The notes beneath the pieces are model-generated. The model was not told the origin of the DNA, searched no databases, and saw only the letters and a program-made list of their open reading frames with translations. The position numbers and the translations under genes were made by a program. This document shows positions 16,802-24,804 of a stretch of DNA of 64,000 nt, piece after piece. The stretch's first letter is position 1. Each line of letters begins with the position of its first letter. Origin of the DNA: JBCDJG01 sp038748065 (GTDB lineage Bacteria; Pseudomonadota; Gammaproteobacteria; Pseudomonadales; Halieaceae); contig JBCDJG010000002.1 in assembly GCA_038748065.1 (NCBI GenBank), positions 62,001 to 126,000 on the forward strand, in the 5' to 3' direction.

Positions 16802-18600
16802 GCACGCAGCGGGCGGCACGCTCCATATTTTCTTCACCTGATGAGCCGCTGCTCAAGTTATGTGACACCTACATTGGCTTTGGCACATCAACACTTTCCG
16901 AAGCGACTGTGCGACGTGCGTCGTTGGAGATACGTCCCGGTTCGGTGGCCGCGCTAGTTGGGGAGTCTGGCTCCGGCAAGACGCTGCTGGCCAAGTCGTT
17001 GCTGGGACTATTGCCCCAGGGAGCACGTGTTTTGTCCGGCAGTGCACACCTACTTGGCAGGGACATCTTTCGACTTGACGCAACTGAGCAGCGTGCCCTG
17101 CGGGGTGCTGAGGTTGGCTTAATTCTTCAGGAGCCGCTAACCGCGCTCAACCCTGCGCTAAAGATAGGTCGCCAGATGACTGAAGCGCTGGTGATGCACT
17201 CGGGCTCAAGCAATGACGCCGCGCGCAGTGAGGCCATGCGAATGCTGGATCGGGTTGGCATCGACCGTCCCACGACGCGAATGGGGCAGTATCCTCATGA
17301 ATTCTCTGGTGGTATGCGTCAGAGGATCATGATCGCCGCCATGCTGATGCTCAAACCGAGGCTGCTGATCGCCGATGAGCCCACCACCGCTATTGATGCG
17401 CAAGCTCAACGAGAGGTCATGGCGCTGATGCTCGGCCTGGTCAGGGAAATTGAGGCAGCTATGTTGCTGATCACCCACGATCTTGGAGTCGTTGTCGACT
17501 ATGCGGACTCCGTATTCGTGATGGAGCGCGGCGAGTTGGTGGAATCAGGGCAGGTAGCTGATTGCCTTGTCCGCCCGCAACATGAATATACGCGTAGACT
17601 CTTGAGCGCGTTACCTGGCGAGCGGGCAGTTGAGTCTGCGTCCCCAGTATCCGATAAGGGCGATCCGTGCCTTCAACTGAAAGAGGTTTCAGTTGTTTAT
17701 CCAGGCAGTCGCGCGTGGCCCTGGTCTCGGCGTGACAGCTTTCCGGCGTTATCACCAACCAGCCTGACGCTACACCGTGGGGAGGTGCTTTCGCTGGTGG
17801 GTGAATCGGGGTCCGGTAAAACAACGCTGGCGCGTAGCGTGGTCGGCCTGGCGCCGCTGTCCAAGGGTGAAATTCTCTTTGATGGAGCACCTATGCTCCA
17901 TTCGGGTATGGGTCGCCGTCGTCTGGCGTCGGCCATACAAATGGTGTTCCAGGATCCCTACTCCTCCCTCGATCCGCGGTGGCGTGTCGGGGATATCGTT
18001 GCTGAGCCGCTGCGCGGTAGCGGTCTTTCGCAAGCGCAGATAAAGCAGGTTGTGCTGGATAGCCTCGCCGCGTGTGGTCTGCAGGCGGACTACGTTGAGC
18101 GCTTCCCGCACGCTCTGTCTGGCGGCCAACGCCAACGGGTAGGTATTGCACGTGCCCTCGTCGTAGAACCTGAGCTTGTGGTCGCCGATGAGCCTGTCTC
18201 CGCTCTCGATCTCACTGTTCAGGCACAGATTCTCGCGCTGATTCAGAAGCTTCAGGAAGATCGCGGCTTCAGCCTGCTTTTTATATCGCACGATCTGTCG
18301 GTAGTTGAACAGATATCGGATCGCGTGGCCGTCATGCGCAACGGCCGAATAGTTGAGCGCGGACGCACAAAAGACATTTTTAAACACGCCACTCACCCCT
18401 ATACCAAGGCGCTTCTGAGAGCTTCGCCGGTGTTGGGAATTGATACGGACGGCGCCTATCGATTGGGCCCAAGGCAGCCGCAGGCCCGATCGGTGCCCCA
18501 GGGTTGGCGATGTGCAGAACTGGCTCGCGACAAGTTTGATGGTGGGCTGAAGGAGATCGACCTCGGTGATGGACACCAGGTCCTGGTTGAGGAGGCGTGA
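16798..18600 (+). CDS. Fused peptide-type ABC transporter ATPase (DppD-DppF-like)
   Basis: A 600-residue protein with two complete ABC ATPase domains. Domain 1 (~residues 20-270) has Walker A GESGSGKTLLAKSL, signature FSGGMRQRIMIA and Walker B RLLIADEPTT. Domain 2 (~residues 290-560) has Walker A GESGSGKTTLARSV, signature LSGGQRQRVGIARAL and Walker B LVVADEPVSALD. In classical Dpp/Opp systems these are separate subunits; fused versions occur in many proteobacteria, so this is a known variation. It energises the importer formed with the two permeases. It begins in a 4-bp overlap with the permease and ends in a GTGA overlap with the aldehyde dehydrogenase. Confidence 0.94.
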   Translation: MSTQRAARSIFSSPDEPLLKLCDTYIGFGTSTLSEATVRRASLEIRPGSVAALVGESGSGKTLLAKSLLGLLPQGARVLSGSAHLLGRDIFRLDATEQRALRGAEVGLILQEPLTALNPALKIGRQMTEALVMHSGSSNDAARSEAMRMLDRVGIDRPTTRMGQYPHEFSGGMRQRIMIAAMLMLKPRLLIADEPTTAIDAQAQREVMALMLGLVREIEAAMLLITHDLGVVVDYADSVFVMERGELVESGQVADCLVRPQHEYTRRLLSALPGERAVESASPVSDKGDPCLQLKEVSVVYPGSRAWPWSRRDSFPALSPTSLTLHRGEVLSLVGESGSGKTTLARSVVGLAPLSKGEILFDGAPMLHSGMGRRRLASAIQMVFQDPYSSLDPRWRVGDIVAEPLRGSGLSQAQIKQVVLDSLAACGLQADYVERFPHALSGGQRQRVGIARALVVEPELVVADEPVSALDLTVQAQILALIQKLQEDRGFSLLFISHDLSVVEQISDRVAVMRNGRIVERGRTKDIFKHATHPYTKALLRASPVLGIDTDGAYRLGPRQPQARSVPQGWRCAELARDKFDGGLKEIDLGDGHQVLVEEA

Positions 18601-20078
18601 GCGAGGTGCTGGATAAGCTATTCATTGATGGGGAATGGATCGCGGGGGGTGAAACCCTGCCGGTTATTGATCCGGCTACGGGGCTGGAGTTCAGTCGGGT
18701 GGCTTGCGGGACGGCAGCTGATATCGACGTCGCCGTAGAGGCAGCGACTCGTGCTTTCAGCGGACCGTGGCGCAAGACCTCCGGGCGTGACAGAGCTCAA
18801 TTACTTCACGCGATTGCAGATCTTATAGACGCGCGCATCGACACGCTGGCGGAGTTGGAGGTGCGGGACAACGGTAAACCCTTGCCTGAGGCGCGTTGGG
18901 ATATCGAAGACACAGCAGGCTGCTTCCGTTACTACGCCGAACTTGCAGCGAAACTTGATGATCAACAGGGCGAGGCGATTGACTTGCCGACATCAGACTT
19001 TGGTTCGCGCGTGTTTTATGAGCCAGTTGGGGCCTGCGCGCTCATCATCCCCTGGAACTACCCGATGCTGATGGCGGCCTGGAAAGTTGCACCGGCGCTG
19101 GCTGCCGGATGTACCTGTGTCCTGAAGCCCTCGGAGCTTACGCCAATGACCGCCCTCGAACTGGCTGCCATCGCCGCTGAGGCGGGGTTACCGCGAGGTG
19201 TCCTGAATGTCGTGACTGGTCTGGGCGCTGTGGCTGGACAAAGGCTGAGTGAGCATCCCGACATCGCGAAGGTTGCTTTCACCGGTAGCGTTGTCAGCGG
19301 TCGGGCGGTGCTGCATTCGGCGGCCGGCACGTTAAAGGACATCGGTCTGGAACTTGGCGGTAAGTCGGCTGCCATTGTGTTCGAGGATGCTGACATCGAA
19401 GCCGTTGTCGAGTGGGTGATGTTCGGCATTTTTTGGAACCAGGGGGAGGTGTGCAGCGCCACGTCTCGGCTGTTGATTCACGAGAGTGTTGCCGACCAGA
19501 TTCTTGAACGCCTGCGGGAAGAGGCCGAGCGCATACCACTGGGCTCTGGATTAACCCCAGGTACCCTGCTCGGACCGCTTGTCTCCGAGCAGCAGCTGCA
19601 GAGAGTCAGAGGTTTTGTTGACCGAGCCAGATCCGACGGCATCGCCCTGCTGACAGGCGGGGGCCAACCAGAGGGCATGGAGGTCGGCTACTTTTTTCAG
19701 CCGACAATCTTTGTTGACGTGCCGAAAAGCTCGGAGCTATGGCGGGAAGAGGTCTTCGGCCCGGTTCTGGCCGTGCGTCGCTTCAACTCGGAGGCTGACG
19801 CACTAGCCGATGCCAATGATTCGGACTACGGACTGGCGGCCGCGGTGTTCTCCAAGGATAAAGACCGTTTGGAACGTGTCGCGCGAAGCCTCGACGTGGG
19901 GATCGTGTGGCAGAACTGCTCCCAGCCTACATTCGCAGAGGCACCCTGGGGAGGGACCAAGCAAAGTGGTATTGGCAGAGAGCTTGGTCCATGGGGCTTA
20001 CAAAACTATCTGTCGGTCAAGCAGGTGACTGATTACCAGAGTGCCAGGCCCTGGGCGTGGTACCTCGCCAGTGACTAG
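18597..20078 (+). CDS. NAD(P)-dependent aldehyde dehydrogenase
   Basis: A cytoplasmic aldehyde dehydrogenase of 493 residues that oxidises an aldehyde to the acid. Conserved parts seen are IIPWNYPMLMAAWKVAPALA (cofactor site), AFTGSVVSGRAV, LELGGKSAAIV with the general-base Glu, and NQGEVCSATSR with the catalytic Cys. Overall it resembles betaine- or amino-aldehyde dehydrogenases, but the substrate cannot be fixed. It is the last gene of the operon, with a GTG start overlapping the ATPase stop. An aldehyde or amino-aldehyde released from the imported compound is the likely substrate (inference). Confidence 0.92.
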   Translation: MSEVLDKLFIDGEWIAGGETLPVIDPATGLEFSRVACGTAADIDVAVEAATRAFSGPWRKTSGRDRAQLLHAIADLIDARIDTLAELEVRDNGKPLPEARWDIEDTAGCFRYYAELAAKLDDQQGEAIDLPTSDFGSRVFYEPVGACALIIPWNYPMLMAAWKVAPALAAGCTCVLKPSELTPMTALELAAIAAEAGLPRGVLNVVTGLGAVAGQRLSEHPDIAKVAFTGSVVSGRAVLHSAAGTLKDIGLELGGKSAAIVFEDADIEAVVEWVMFGIFWNQGEVCSATSRLLIHESVADQILERLREEAERIPLGSGLTPGTLLGPLVSEQQLQRVRGFVDRARSDGIALLTGGGQPEGMEVGYFFQPTIFVDVPKSSELWREEVFGPVLAVRRFNSEADALADANDSDYGLAAAVFSKDKDRLERVARSLDVGIVWQNCSQPTFAEAPWGGTKQSGIGRELGPWGLQNYLSVKQVTDYQSARPWAWYLASD

Positions 20079-20098
20079 CGGCCTTTCAATCTATAATT

Positions 20099-20136
20099 GT
20101 ATTTTATATTGACAAAGTACATTATTGCTTTATGCT
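20099..20136 (+). promoter_or_regulatory. Promoter and operator copy C of the TonB-receptor gene
   Basis: A strong sigma70-like promoter, TTGACA at 20109-20114 and TATGCT at 20131-20136 with a 16-bp spacer, lies just upstream of the receptor gene. The 22-bp element covers 20099-20120 (GTATTTT left, AAAGTAC right, 8 bp between), so it overlaps the -35 box. The flanking 10-mer ATTGTATTTT at 20096-20105 is identical to the one in copies A and B. The arrangement suggests repression of receptor synthesis by the same regulator. Confidence 0.68.
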
Positions 20137-20162
20137 CTCTAGAAAGACTTTGGAGTGAACTA

Positions 20163-22346
20163 ATGTCGACCGACACTACAATGCAGCCGATGACAAAGGC
20201 TCGAATCTACCGGAGCGTAATGTGGGCGAACCTTGCGTTAACCGCCGCTTGTAATGCAGCGCAGGCCCAGAGTGTGGCGCCCCCCGATGCGGCGGAGCCG
20301 GCGATGGAAGAGGTGATGGTCTACGGGACCTCCTCGCGAATATCGGATGACCTCTCCTCGGTGCCCGGTACTGTGCAGGTGATTTCCAACGCGGACCTGG
20401 CCGAGCAGGCGCTGTTTTCGACTGACCTTGGAGAGATACTCGCTCGAGAAGTGCCGGGCTATGGCGTTTCCTCTTCGGGCAACTTTTCTAATGCAAACCA
20501 GACGATGCGCGGGCGACGTCCCGCGGTCTTCATTGACGGCATACCTACGACTGTGCCGCTGCGAGATGGTGGTCGTGATTTGCGCCTGATCAGCCCACTG
20601 GCCATTGGCCAGGTCGAGGTCATAAGTGGTTCGACCGCCATCTATGGCCTCGGTGGCGCAGGCGGTCTGATTAATTTCGCCACACGTCTGCCCGGAGAGG
20701 GAGACTGGGAGTTCCAGACCGATATGAGCGTCGGGGCAGCACCCTCGGATATCAGTGACAGCCTGACCTATTCGCTGTCCCAGGCGGCCATGGGCAAAGA
20801 GGGCCCGTGGGGCTTCGTGTTCACCGGCTTCTACGAGTCTTTTGACTCATTCTTTGATGCTGAGGGAGATCGCATTCCCCCTGATCCTCAGGGGCAGGGC
20901 GGCATTGCGGAGTCAGAGGCCTATAACCTGTTTGCGAAAGTGTCTTACGATCTCAGCGATGAGTCTCGCCTGCTGTTTTCTGGGAATACTTACAATATTA
21001 CAGCCGATCACAGCTATGTTAATGGATTCGGTGAGTTTCCCTCAGAGCCTAGCCCGGCGATCAAGGAGACGCCGCCGGGCGAGGACCAGTCGACAGAAAA
21101 CTCCCTGGTTTACGTGACCTATCAGAACGACGACTTAGCATCCAGCGCAGTCACGGCCCAGTTGTTTTACTCAGACTATGAGGCTGTATTTCCCTTTATT
21201 GACTCGGCCATGCTGGGAGACTTTGAACTGCCTATTTTTCCGCCCGATGGTGGGCAGAGCACCATCGAGGCTGAACGCTATGGCATTCGCTTCGACGTCA
21301 ATACGCCAGTGGCCTGGGGCGGCCGCGAAGGCAACATCCTGTGGGGTATTGATTACCTGATTGATGAAACATCGCAGCCTCTCACGGATGGTCGTGATCT
21401 TGTGCCTGTTCTAGAGCAGACCAGTATCGCGCCTTTCGTACAGGTGCAGATAGCAATGGCTGACTGGTTGGACCTGGTGGGTGGCTTTCGCTACGAAGAT
21501 GCCGAAATAAAGGCAGACACCTTCACCACGATACCGATTTCAATCGCACAGCCAGGCGGTACTACCGTACAAGGTGGTTCGCTCAAGTATGAAGAGCCAC
21601 TATTCAACCTTGGGGTCGTCTTTCACCCTTTTGACAGTGGTTCGCTCTCCTCGCTCGATCTCTATGCTGGTTTTTCTCAGGGTTTCGCCGTTAATGATTT
21701 TGGTCGGGCATTGCGTGCAACTACGGAAACCAGCATTGAGGCCTTTGATTTTGAAGCACAGACAACGGATAGCTACGAGGTGGGCGTTCGCTATCAGAAC
21801 GATGTACTTGATGTCGCACTTGCGGCCTACTTCAGCGAATCGAATCTTGGATCATCGTTCAACCTGCAGACGCTGGAACTCGATCGTGCGCCTGAGGAAG
21901 TATGGGGTCTGGAAGCGACTCTGGACTTCGCGGCGACGGACAACCTTAACCTTGGTGCAAGCTTTGCGTGGGTAGATGGCGAAAAAGAGTTAGAAGATGG
22001 CACCGTGGAAGATCTGGATACAACGCGTATAGCGCCAGCGAAATTTGTCGCCTACTTCGACCAGAAATTTGCGCAGCACTGGCAAGTCAGGGGGCAGATT
22101 ACCCATTCCGCACGGCAGCAGCGCTTCGACAATGAGCCAGTATTCGGCCGAGCAGATATCGAGTCCTTCACCCTGGTGGACGTCTTCGTCTCTGCCGATC
22201 TTGGTCCGGGTCGTGCAACGTTGGCGTTTAACAACCTGCTCGATGAATACTACTTCACCCCAGATGCTTACCGCTCAGCAAGTGACGAAAACTTTACCAC
22301 CGGACAGGGCATGACTGTGAAATTGACCTACTCAGTCGCCTATTGA
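20163..22346 (+). CDS. TonB-dependent outer-membrane receptor
   Basis: A 727-residue outer-membrane transporter. The N terminus has a signal-type hydrophobic stretch ending near NAAQA, then a TonB-box-like EEVMVYGTSSR. The plug domain (~50-190) contains VPGTVQVIS, MRGRRPAVFIDGI and VEVISGSTAIYGLGGAGGLINF. A beta-barrel follows, ending in the typical aromatic C terminus (KLTYSVAY). The ATG at 20163 is preferred because the promoter lies at 20109-20136. It follows the peptide-importer operon and carries the same operator, so it probably brings the island's substrate across the outer membrane. The siderophore role common in this family cannot be excluded. Confidence 0.9.
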   Translation: MSTDTTMQPMTKARIYRSVMWANLALTAACNAAQAQSVAPPDAAEPAMEEVMVYGTSSRISDDLSSVPGTVQVISNADLAEQALFSTDLGEILAREVPGYGVSSSGNFSNANQTMRGRRPAVFIDGIPTTVPLRDGGRDLRLISPLAIGQVEVISGSTAIYGLGGAGGLINFATRLPGEGDWEFQTDMSVGAAPSDISDSLTYSLSQAAMGKEGPWGFVFTGFYESFDSFFDAEGDRIPPDPQGQGGIAESEAYNLFAKVSYDLSDESRLLFSGNTYNITADHSYVNGFGEFPSEPSPAIKETPPGEDQSTENSLVYVTYQNDDLASSAVTAQLFYSDYEAVFPFIDSAMLGDFELPIFPPDGGQSTIEAERYGIRFDVNTPVAWGGREGNILWGIDYLIDETSQPLTDGRDLVPVLEQTSIAPFVQVQIAMADWLDLVGGFRYEDAEIKADTFTTIPISIAQPGGTTVQGGSLKYEEPLFNLGVVFHPFDSGSLSSLDLYAGFSQGFAVNDFGRALRATTETSIEAFDFEAQTTDSYEVGVRYQNDVLDVALAAYFSESNLGSSFNLQTLELDRAPEEVWGLEATLDFAATDNLNLGASFAWVDGEKELEDGTVEDLDTTRIAPAKFVAYFDQKFAQHWQVRGQITHSARQQRFDNEPVFGRADIESFTLVDVFVSADLGPGRATLAFNNLLDEYYFTPDAYRSASDENFTTGQGMTVKLTYSVAY

Positions 22347-22364
22347 GTAAGCTCCGTAGCGATA

Positions 22365-23006
22365 CTAACGGCGTGGATTGGGCGTTTCGCCGAGCAGGTC
22401 AAGCATGTCGGCGGCGACTTCATTCGCTTTAGATGATGGTTGGGCGGTAAGGCCCTCACTGACCCTGCGTCGGTCGTCTGTCGATTTATCCTGCCCGAGC
22501 TTGGTCGCACACTCCAGGCGAGAGATGCTAATGGTGAAGGCGATCACGTCAGACTGCAGTTGATCTAAAAAACCTTCGTGCAAGGCGTCCAGTGACCAAG
22601 CGTGATCAAAGTCTGATTCGAAGTGGTCTACAGTAGAACTCAGCACCCCTCGAGTAGCCGAGTGAGACTCAAGGATGCTTGGCCTACCATAAGCATGCAC
22701 CGCGCTGTAGTTCCAGGTGGGAACGTCCTCCTCATCTTTGTACCAGCGGGGAGATATGTAGGCGTCGGCTCCGCTGAAAATACAGAGCACCTCGCTGTCG
22801 CCTTGTAGAGTTTGGGCCTGGGGATTTTGTCGAGCGAGATGGCCGACCAGGGTCAGGTCGGCGTCGTCATTTTTCACGGCCAACAGGGGCAGGTGTGTGG
22901 CCAGCAGGCTTTCGCCGTTGCTGACCAGTGTTGCGAACGGGTTATGCTCCATGATCTGGCGCACGACATTCAAATCCTGGCAGTCGTAAAAGCCTGGACG
23001 ATACAT
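22365..23006 (-). CDS. PaiB-like FMN-binding protein
   Basis: A 213-residue protein of the PaiB family (FMN-binding split barrel, often annotated as a negative transcriptional regulator). Diagnostic stretches are ATHLPLLAV, VGHLARQNPQAQ, IFSGADAYISPRWY and VPTWNYSAVHAYGRP. PaiB homologues are linked to stress response and protease regulation in Bacillus, and others simply bind flavin or haem, so the actual role is open. It has a clear AGAGGAGA ribosome-binding site. Its upstream region carries a perfectly symmetrical copy of the island operator (copy D), suggesting it belongs to the regulon. Confidence 0.85.
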   Translation of the reverse strand: MYRPGFYDCQDLNVVRQIMEHNPFATLVSNGESLLATHLPLLAVKNDDADLTLVGHLARQNPQAQTLQGDSEVLCIFSGADAYISPRWYKDEEDVPTWNYSAVHAYGRPSILESHSATRGVLSSTVDHFESDFDHAWSLDALHEGFLDQLQSDVIAFTISISRLECATKLGQDKSTDDRRRVSEGLTAQPSSKANEVAADMLDLLGETPNPRR

Positions 23007-23168
23007 AAAATCTCCTCTGGGCCTGATGTGGCGGTTTTAACTATGGGTTGTCGCAGCCATGGAGATTGCGCTTCTTATAAACGGTAGCTGTAAACCACCG
23101 AGTCAAGCGTGGCTCCGACCTATTTGTGCGATACAGGTTCTAGGGCGACAGTACGATTCGCCCGTAAA

Positions 23169-23190
23169 GTATTTTATAATAATAAAATAC
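23169..23190 (-). promoter_or_regulatory. Operator copy D, perfect inverted repeat
   Basis: GTATTTTAT and ATAAAATAC form a perfect 9-bp inverted repeat around a 4-bp centre. This matches the 22-bp spacing of copies A-C exactly, and 9 of 10 bases of the ATTGTATTTT block fit on the minus strand. It lies about 165 bp upstream of the PaiB-like gene, in a 254-bp gene-free stretch (23007-23260) in which I see no other feature. Control of the PaiB-like gene is inferred from orientation and proximity. Confidence 0.6.
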
Positions 23191-23260
23191 ATTTAAAGGT
23201 TTGTGAAGCGCCTACCGAATAATTGCCAAGGGCATCGGGCTAGTCGGGCGAGGCCGACTT

Positions 23261-23833
23261 TCAGGTGTTGTCGAGGTGGTTCTGCAGGATTTTAAAGAGG
23301 GCAGGCCGGTGCATTTTAATTTCCGCTGTGGTCAGGCCTTCCAGCGAATGCGGGTACTTAAGCCAGTCCTCGGTCTCGTATAGGTAATAGTCGGGTTCAC
23401 GATCGGTCTGGTTGCGCGAAGGCTTGTAGTAGGGCACGGCGACGCGGATATCGCCTGGCGTATTCAGTCGAGCCTTGTCCTGAAGGTGATTGATGACTGC
23501 GTTGATGGTGTGGCCGGTATCAAAGACATCGTCCACGATCAGCAGTCTGTCTTCGTGTCGAACGTGCTTGATCAGGTAATTCATCCCGTGGATGCGAATC
23601 TCGGATGAGCGCCCGTCGATGTCTGCTGCATAACTTGAGGTCCGGATGGCGATATGGTCCGTCTCAATACCGGCGTGCGCTAGTAACTCCTGCACGGCAA
23701 TGCCCATCGGGGTGCCGCCGCGCCAGATAGCGATCATCATCGTGGGGCGAAAGCCGCTGGCGATGATATCGGCGCCGAGCCTGAAGGAATCCTCAAGGAG
23801 CTGCTGCGCGGAAAGGTAGGTCTTGCTTGTCAT
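23261..23833 (-). CDS. Phosphoribosyltransferase-family protein (paralogue 1)
   Basis: A 190-residue type I phosphoribosyltransferase of the hypoxanthine/xanthine-guanine group. The PRPP-binding loop is LLIVDDVFDTGHT. IAIWRGGTPMGIAVQELL is the pyrophosphate-loop region. A C-terminal YLYETEDWLKYPH region is shared with the neighbouring paralogue. The ATG at 23833 is used because an upstream start would run into the divergent gene. It probably salvages a purine base to a nucleotide, though close homologues are often uncharacterised. It is divergent from its paralogue with 50 bp between the starts, suggesting shared regulation. Confidence 0.82.
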   Translation of the reverse strand: MTSKTYLSAQQLLEDSFRLGADIIASGFRPTMMIAIWRGGTPMGIAVQELLAHAGIETDHIAIRTSSYAADIDGRSSEIRIHGMNYLIKHVRHEDRLLIVDDVFDTGHTINAVINHLQDKARLNTPGDIRVAVPYYKPSRNQTDREPDYYLYETEDWLKYPHSLEGLTTAEIKMHRPALFKILQNHLDNT

Positions 23834-23883
23834 TGGCGTAGTATAGTAATCGAAGCGTAGCGCAGGGTTAAAGGTTTGAGCCA

Positions 23884-24465
23884 ATGATCAGCAAGCAATT
23901 TGTCGAAGAAGAGGATCTCATCAACGATTCCTTCCGCCTCGCTGTCATGATCTACGAGAGCGGCTTTCGCCCCGATTTTATTGCGGGCGTCTGGCGCGGC
24001 GGGTCCACGGTAGGCATCTATGTGCAGGAGTGCCTGCAGTATCTTGGCGTTGAAACCGATCATATCGCCATTCGTACCTCCTACCGTGGCATGGACGACT
24101 ACCTCGAACGTATCGATAGCCCGGAAGGCATACGCGTACATGGCCTGCAGTATCTGTTCGAGAATCTAAACCGGGAGGACGCGCTGCTGCTGGTCGACGA
24201 CGTTTACTCAAGCGGCCGCAATATTGAGGCTGTGATCAATCGCCTGCAGTTTAAGGCCAAGCGCAACATGCCAGAGGATGTGCGTATTGCGGTGCCCTGG
24301 TACAAGCCAGGCCGTAACCGCACCAGCCGAGCGCCGGATTTCTATCTGCATGAAACTGAGGACTGGCTAGTTCTGCCTTACGAGTTGACCGGCCTGACTG
24401 CTGAAGAAATCGCGCAGAACAAGCCTTGGATGCGTCCGATTCTGGAGCGCTGCAAGTTACGTTGA
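23884..24465 (+). CDS. Phosphoribosyltransferase-family protein (paralogue 2)
   Basis: A 193-residue paralogue of the divergent neighbour. Shared features are FRPDFIAGVWRGGSTVGIYV, ETDHIAIRTS, VRIAVPWYKPGRN and FYLHETEDWLVLPYEL. The PRPP loop reads LLLVDDVYSSGRN, so the TG of the canonical DTG(H/R)T loop is SG here. The two proteins could form a hetero-oligomer or act on different bases. The substrate is unknown. No purine biosynthesis gene lies nearby, although the guanine/urate catabolic operon sits at the start of the window. Confidence 0.82.
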   Translation: MISKQFVEEEDLINDSFRLAVMIYESGFRPDFIAGVWRGGSTVGIYVQECLQYLGVETDHIAIRTSYRGMDDYLERIDSPEGIRVHGLQYLFENLNREDALLLVDDVYSSGRNIEAVINRLQFKAKRNMPEDVRIAVPWYKPGRNRTSRAPDFYLHETEDWLVLPYELTGLTAEEIAQNKPWMRPILERCKLR

Positions 24466-24804
24466 TTGATATCCATAACGCTGCTGCCCCCCAAGCGCCA
24501 TTCGTAAATCTGGTGCCTCTGAGCCCAAGCGCTATACCGGCGCACGAAGTGCCTCCAAGGCGTAGCTGGCAGCAACCAAGCAGAAGCAGTAGCCATAATA
24601 TCTAGTTTTTTGCCCTCAGGTATTCAATCAATCCGGCAAGATCCCGACCAATTTGCCTGGTTTCGATATGCTAGCGTGTTGCCCATCAGCGGCTAGGGTA
24701 AGCGCAGCAATATATCTTGACGTTAAATCAAGAATAGTCTTCCCTATGTAGTGCCTTGGGTCTTAGTTTTTGGCCTGAAACTTCGCAGCCTGGTTGGAGT
24801 GACC
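24466..24804 (+). other. Gene-free 339-bp stretch
   Basis: I see no intact gene here. It holds an inverted repeat, TCTTGA (24715-24720) and TCAAGA (24728-24733), overlapping a TTGACG that may be a -35 box for the downstream propeller gene. It also holds a short minus-strand relic resembling a cytochrome c tail, listed separately. A GGAG precedes the ATG at 24805. Confidence 0.5.
24602..24670 (-). pseudogene. Possible relic of a cytochrome c C terminus
   Basis: On the minus strand, between a stop at 24671-24673 and the stop at 24602-24604, the frame reads HIETRQIGRDLAGLIEYLRA then KN. The 'DLaxLIeYLRaxx-stop' ending is typical of class I cytochrome c domains, but no haem motif or upstream gene body remains. 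At 22 codons chance similarity is possible. Confidence 0.2.

Noticed and set aside
17770..18576. Minus-strand open frame opposite the fused ABC ATPase
   Set aside because: The plus strand carries complete Walker and signature motifs; the antisense frame has none.
24378..24596. Minus-strand frame of 72 codons after the second phosphoribosyltransferase gene
   Set aside because: Overlaps a real gene, has no ribosome-binding site and no similarity I can recognise.
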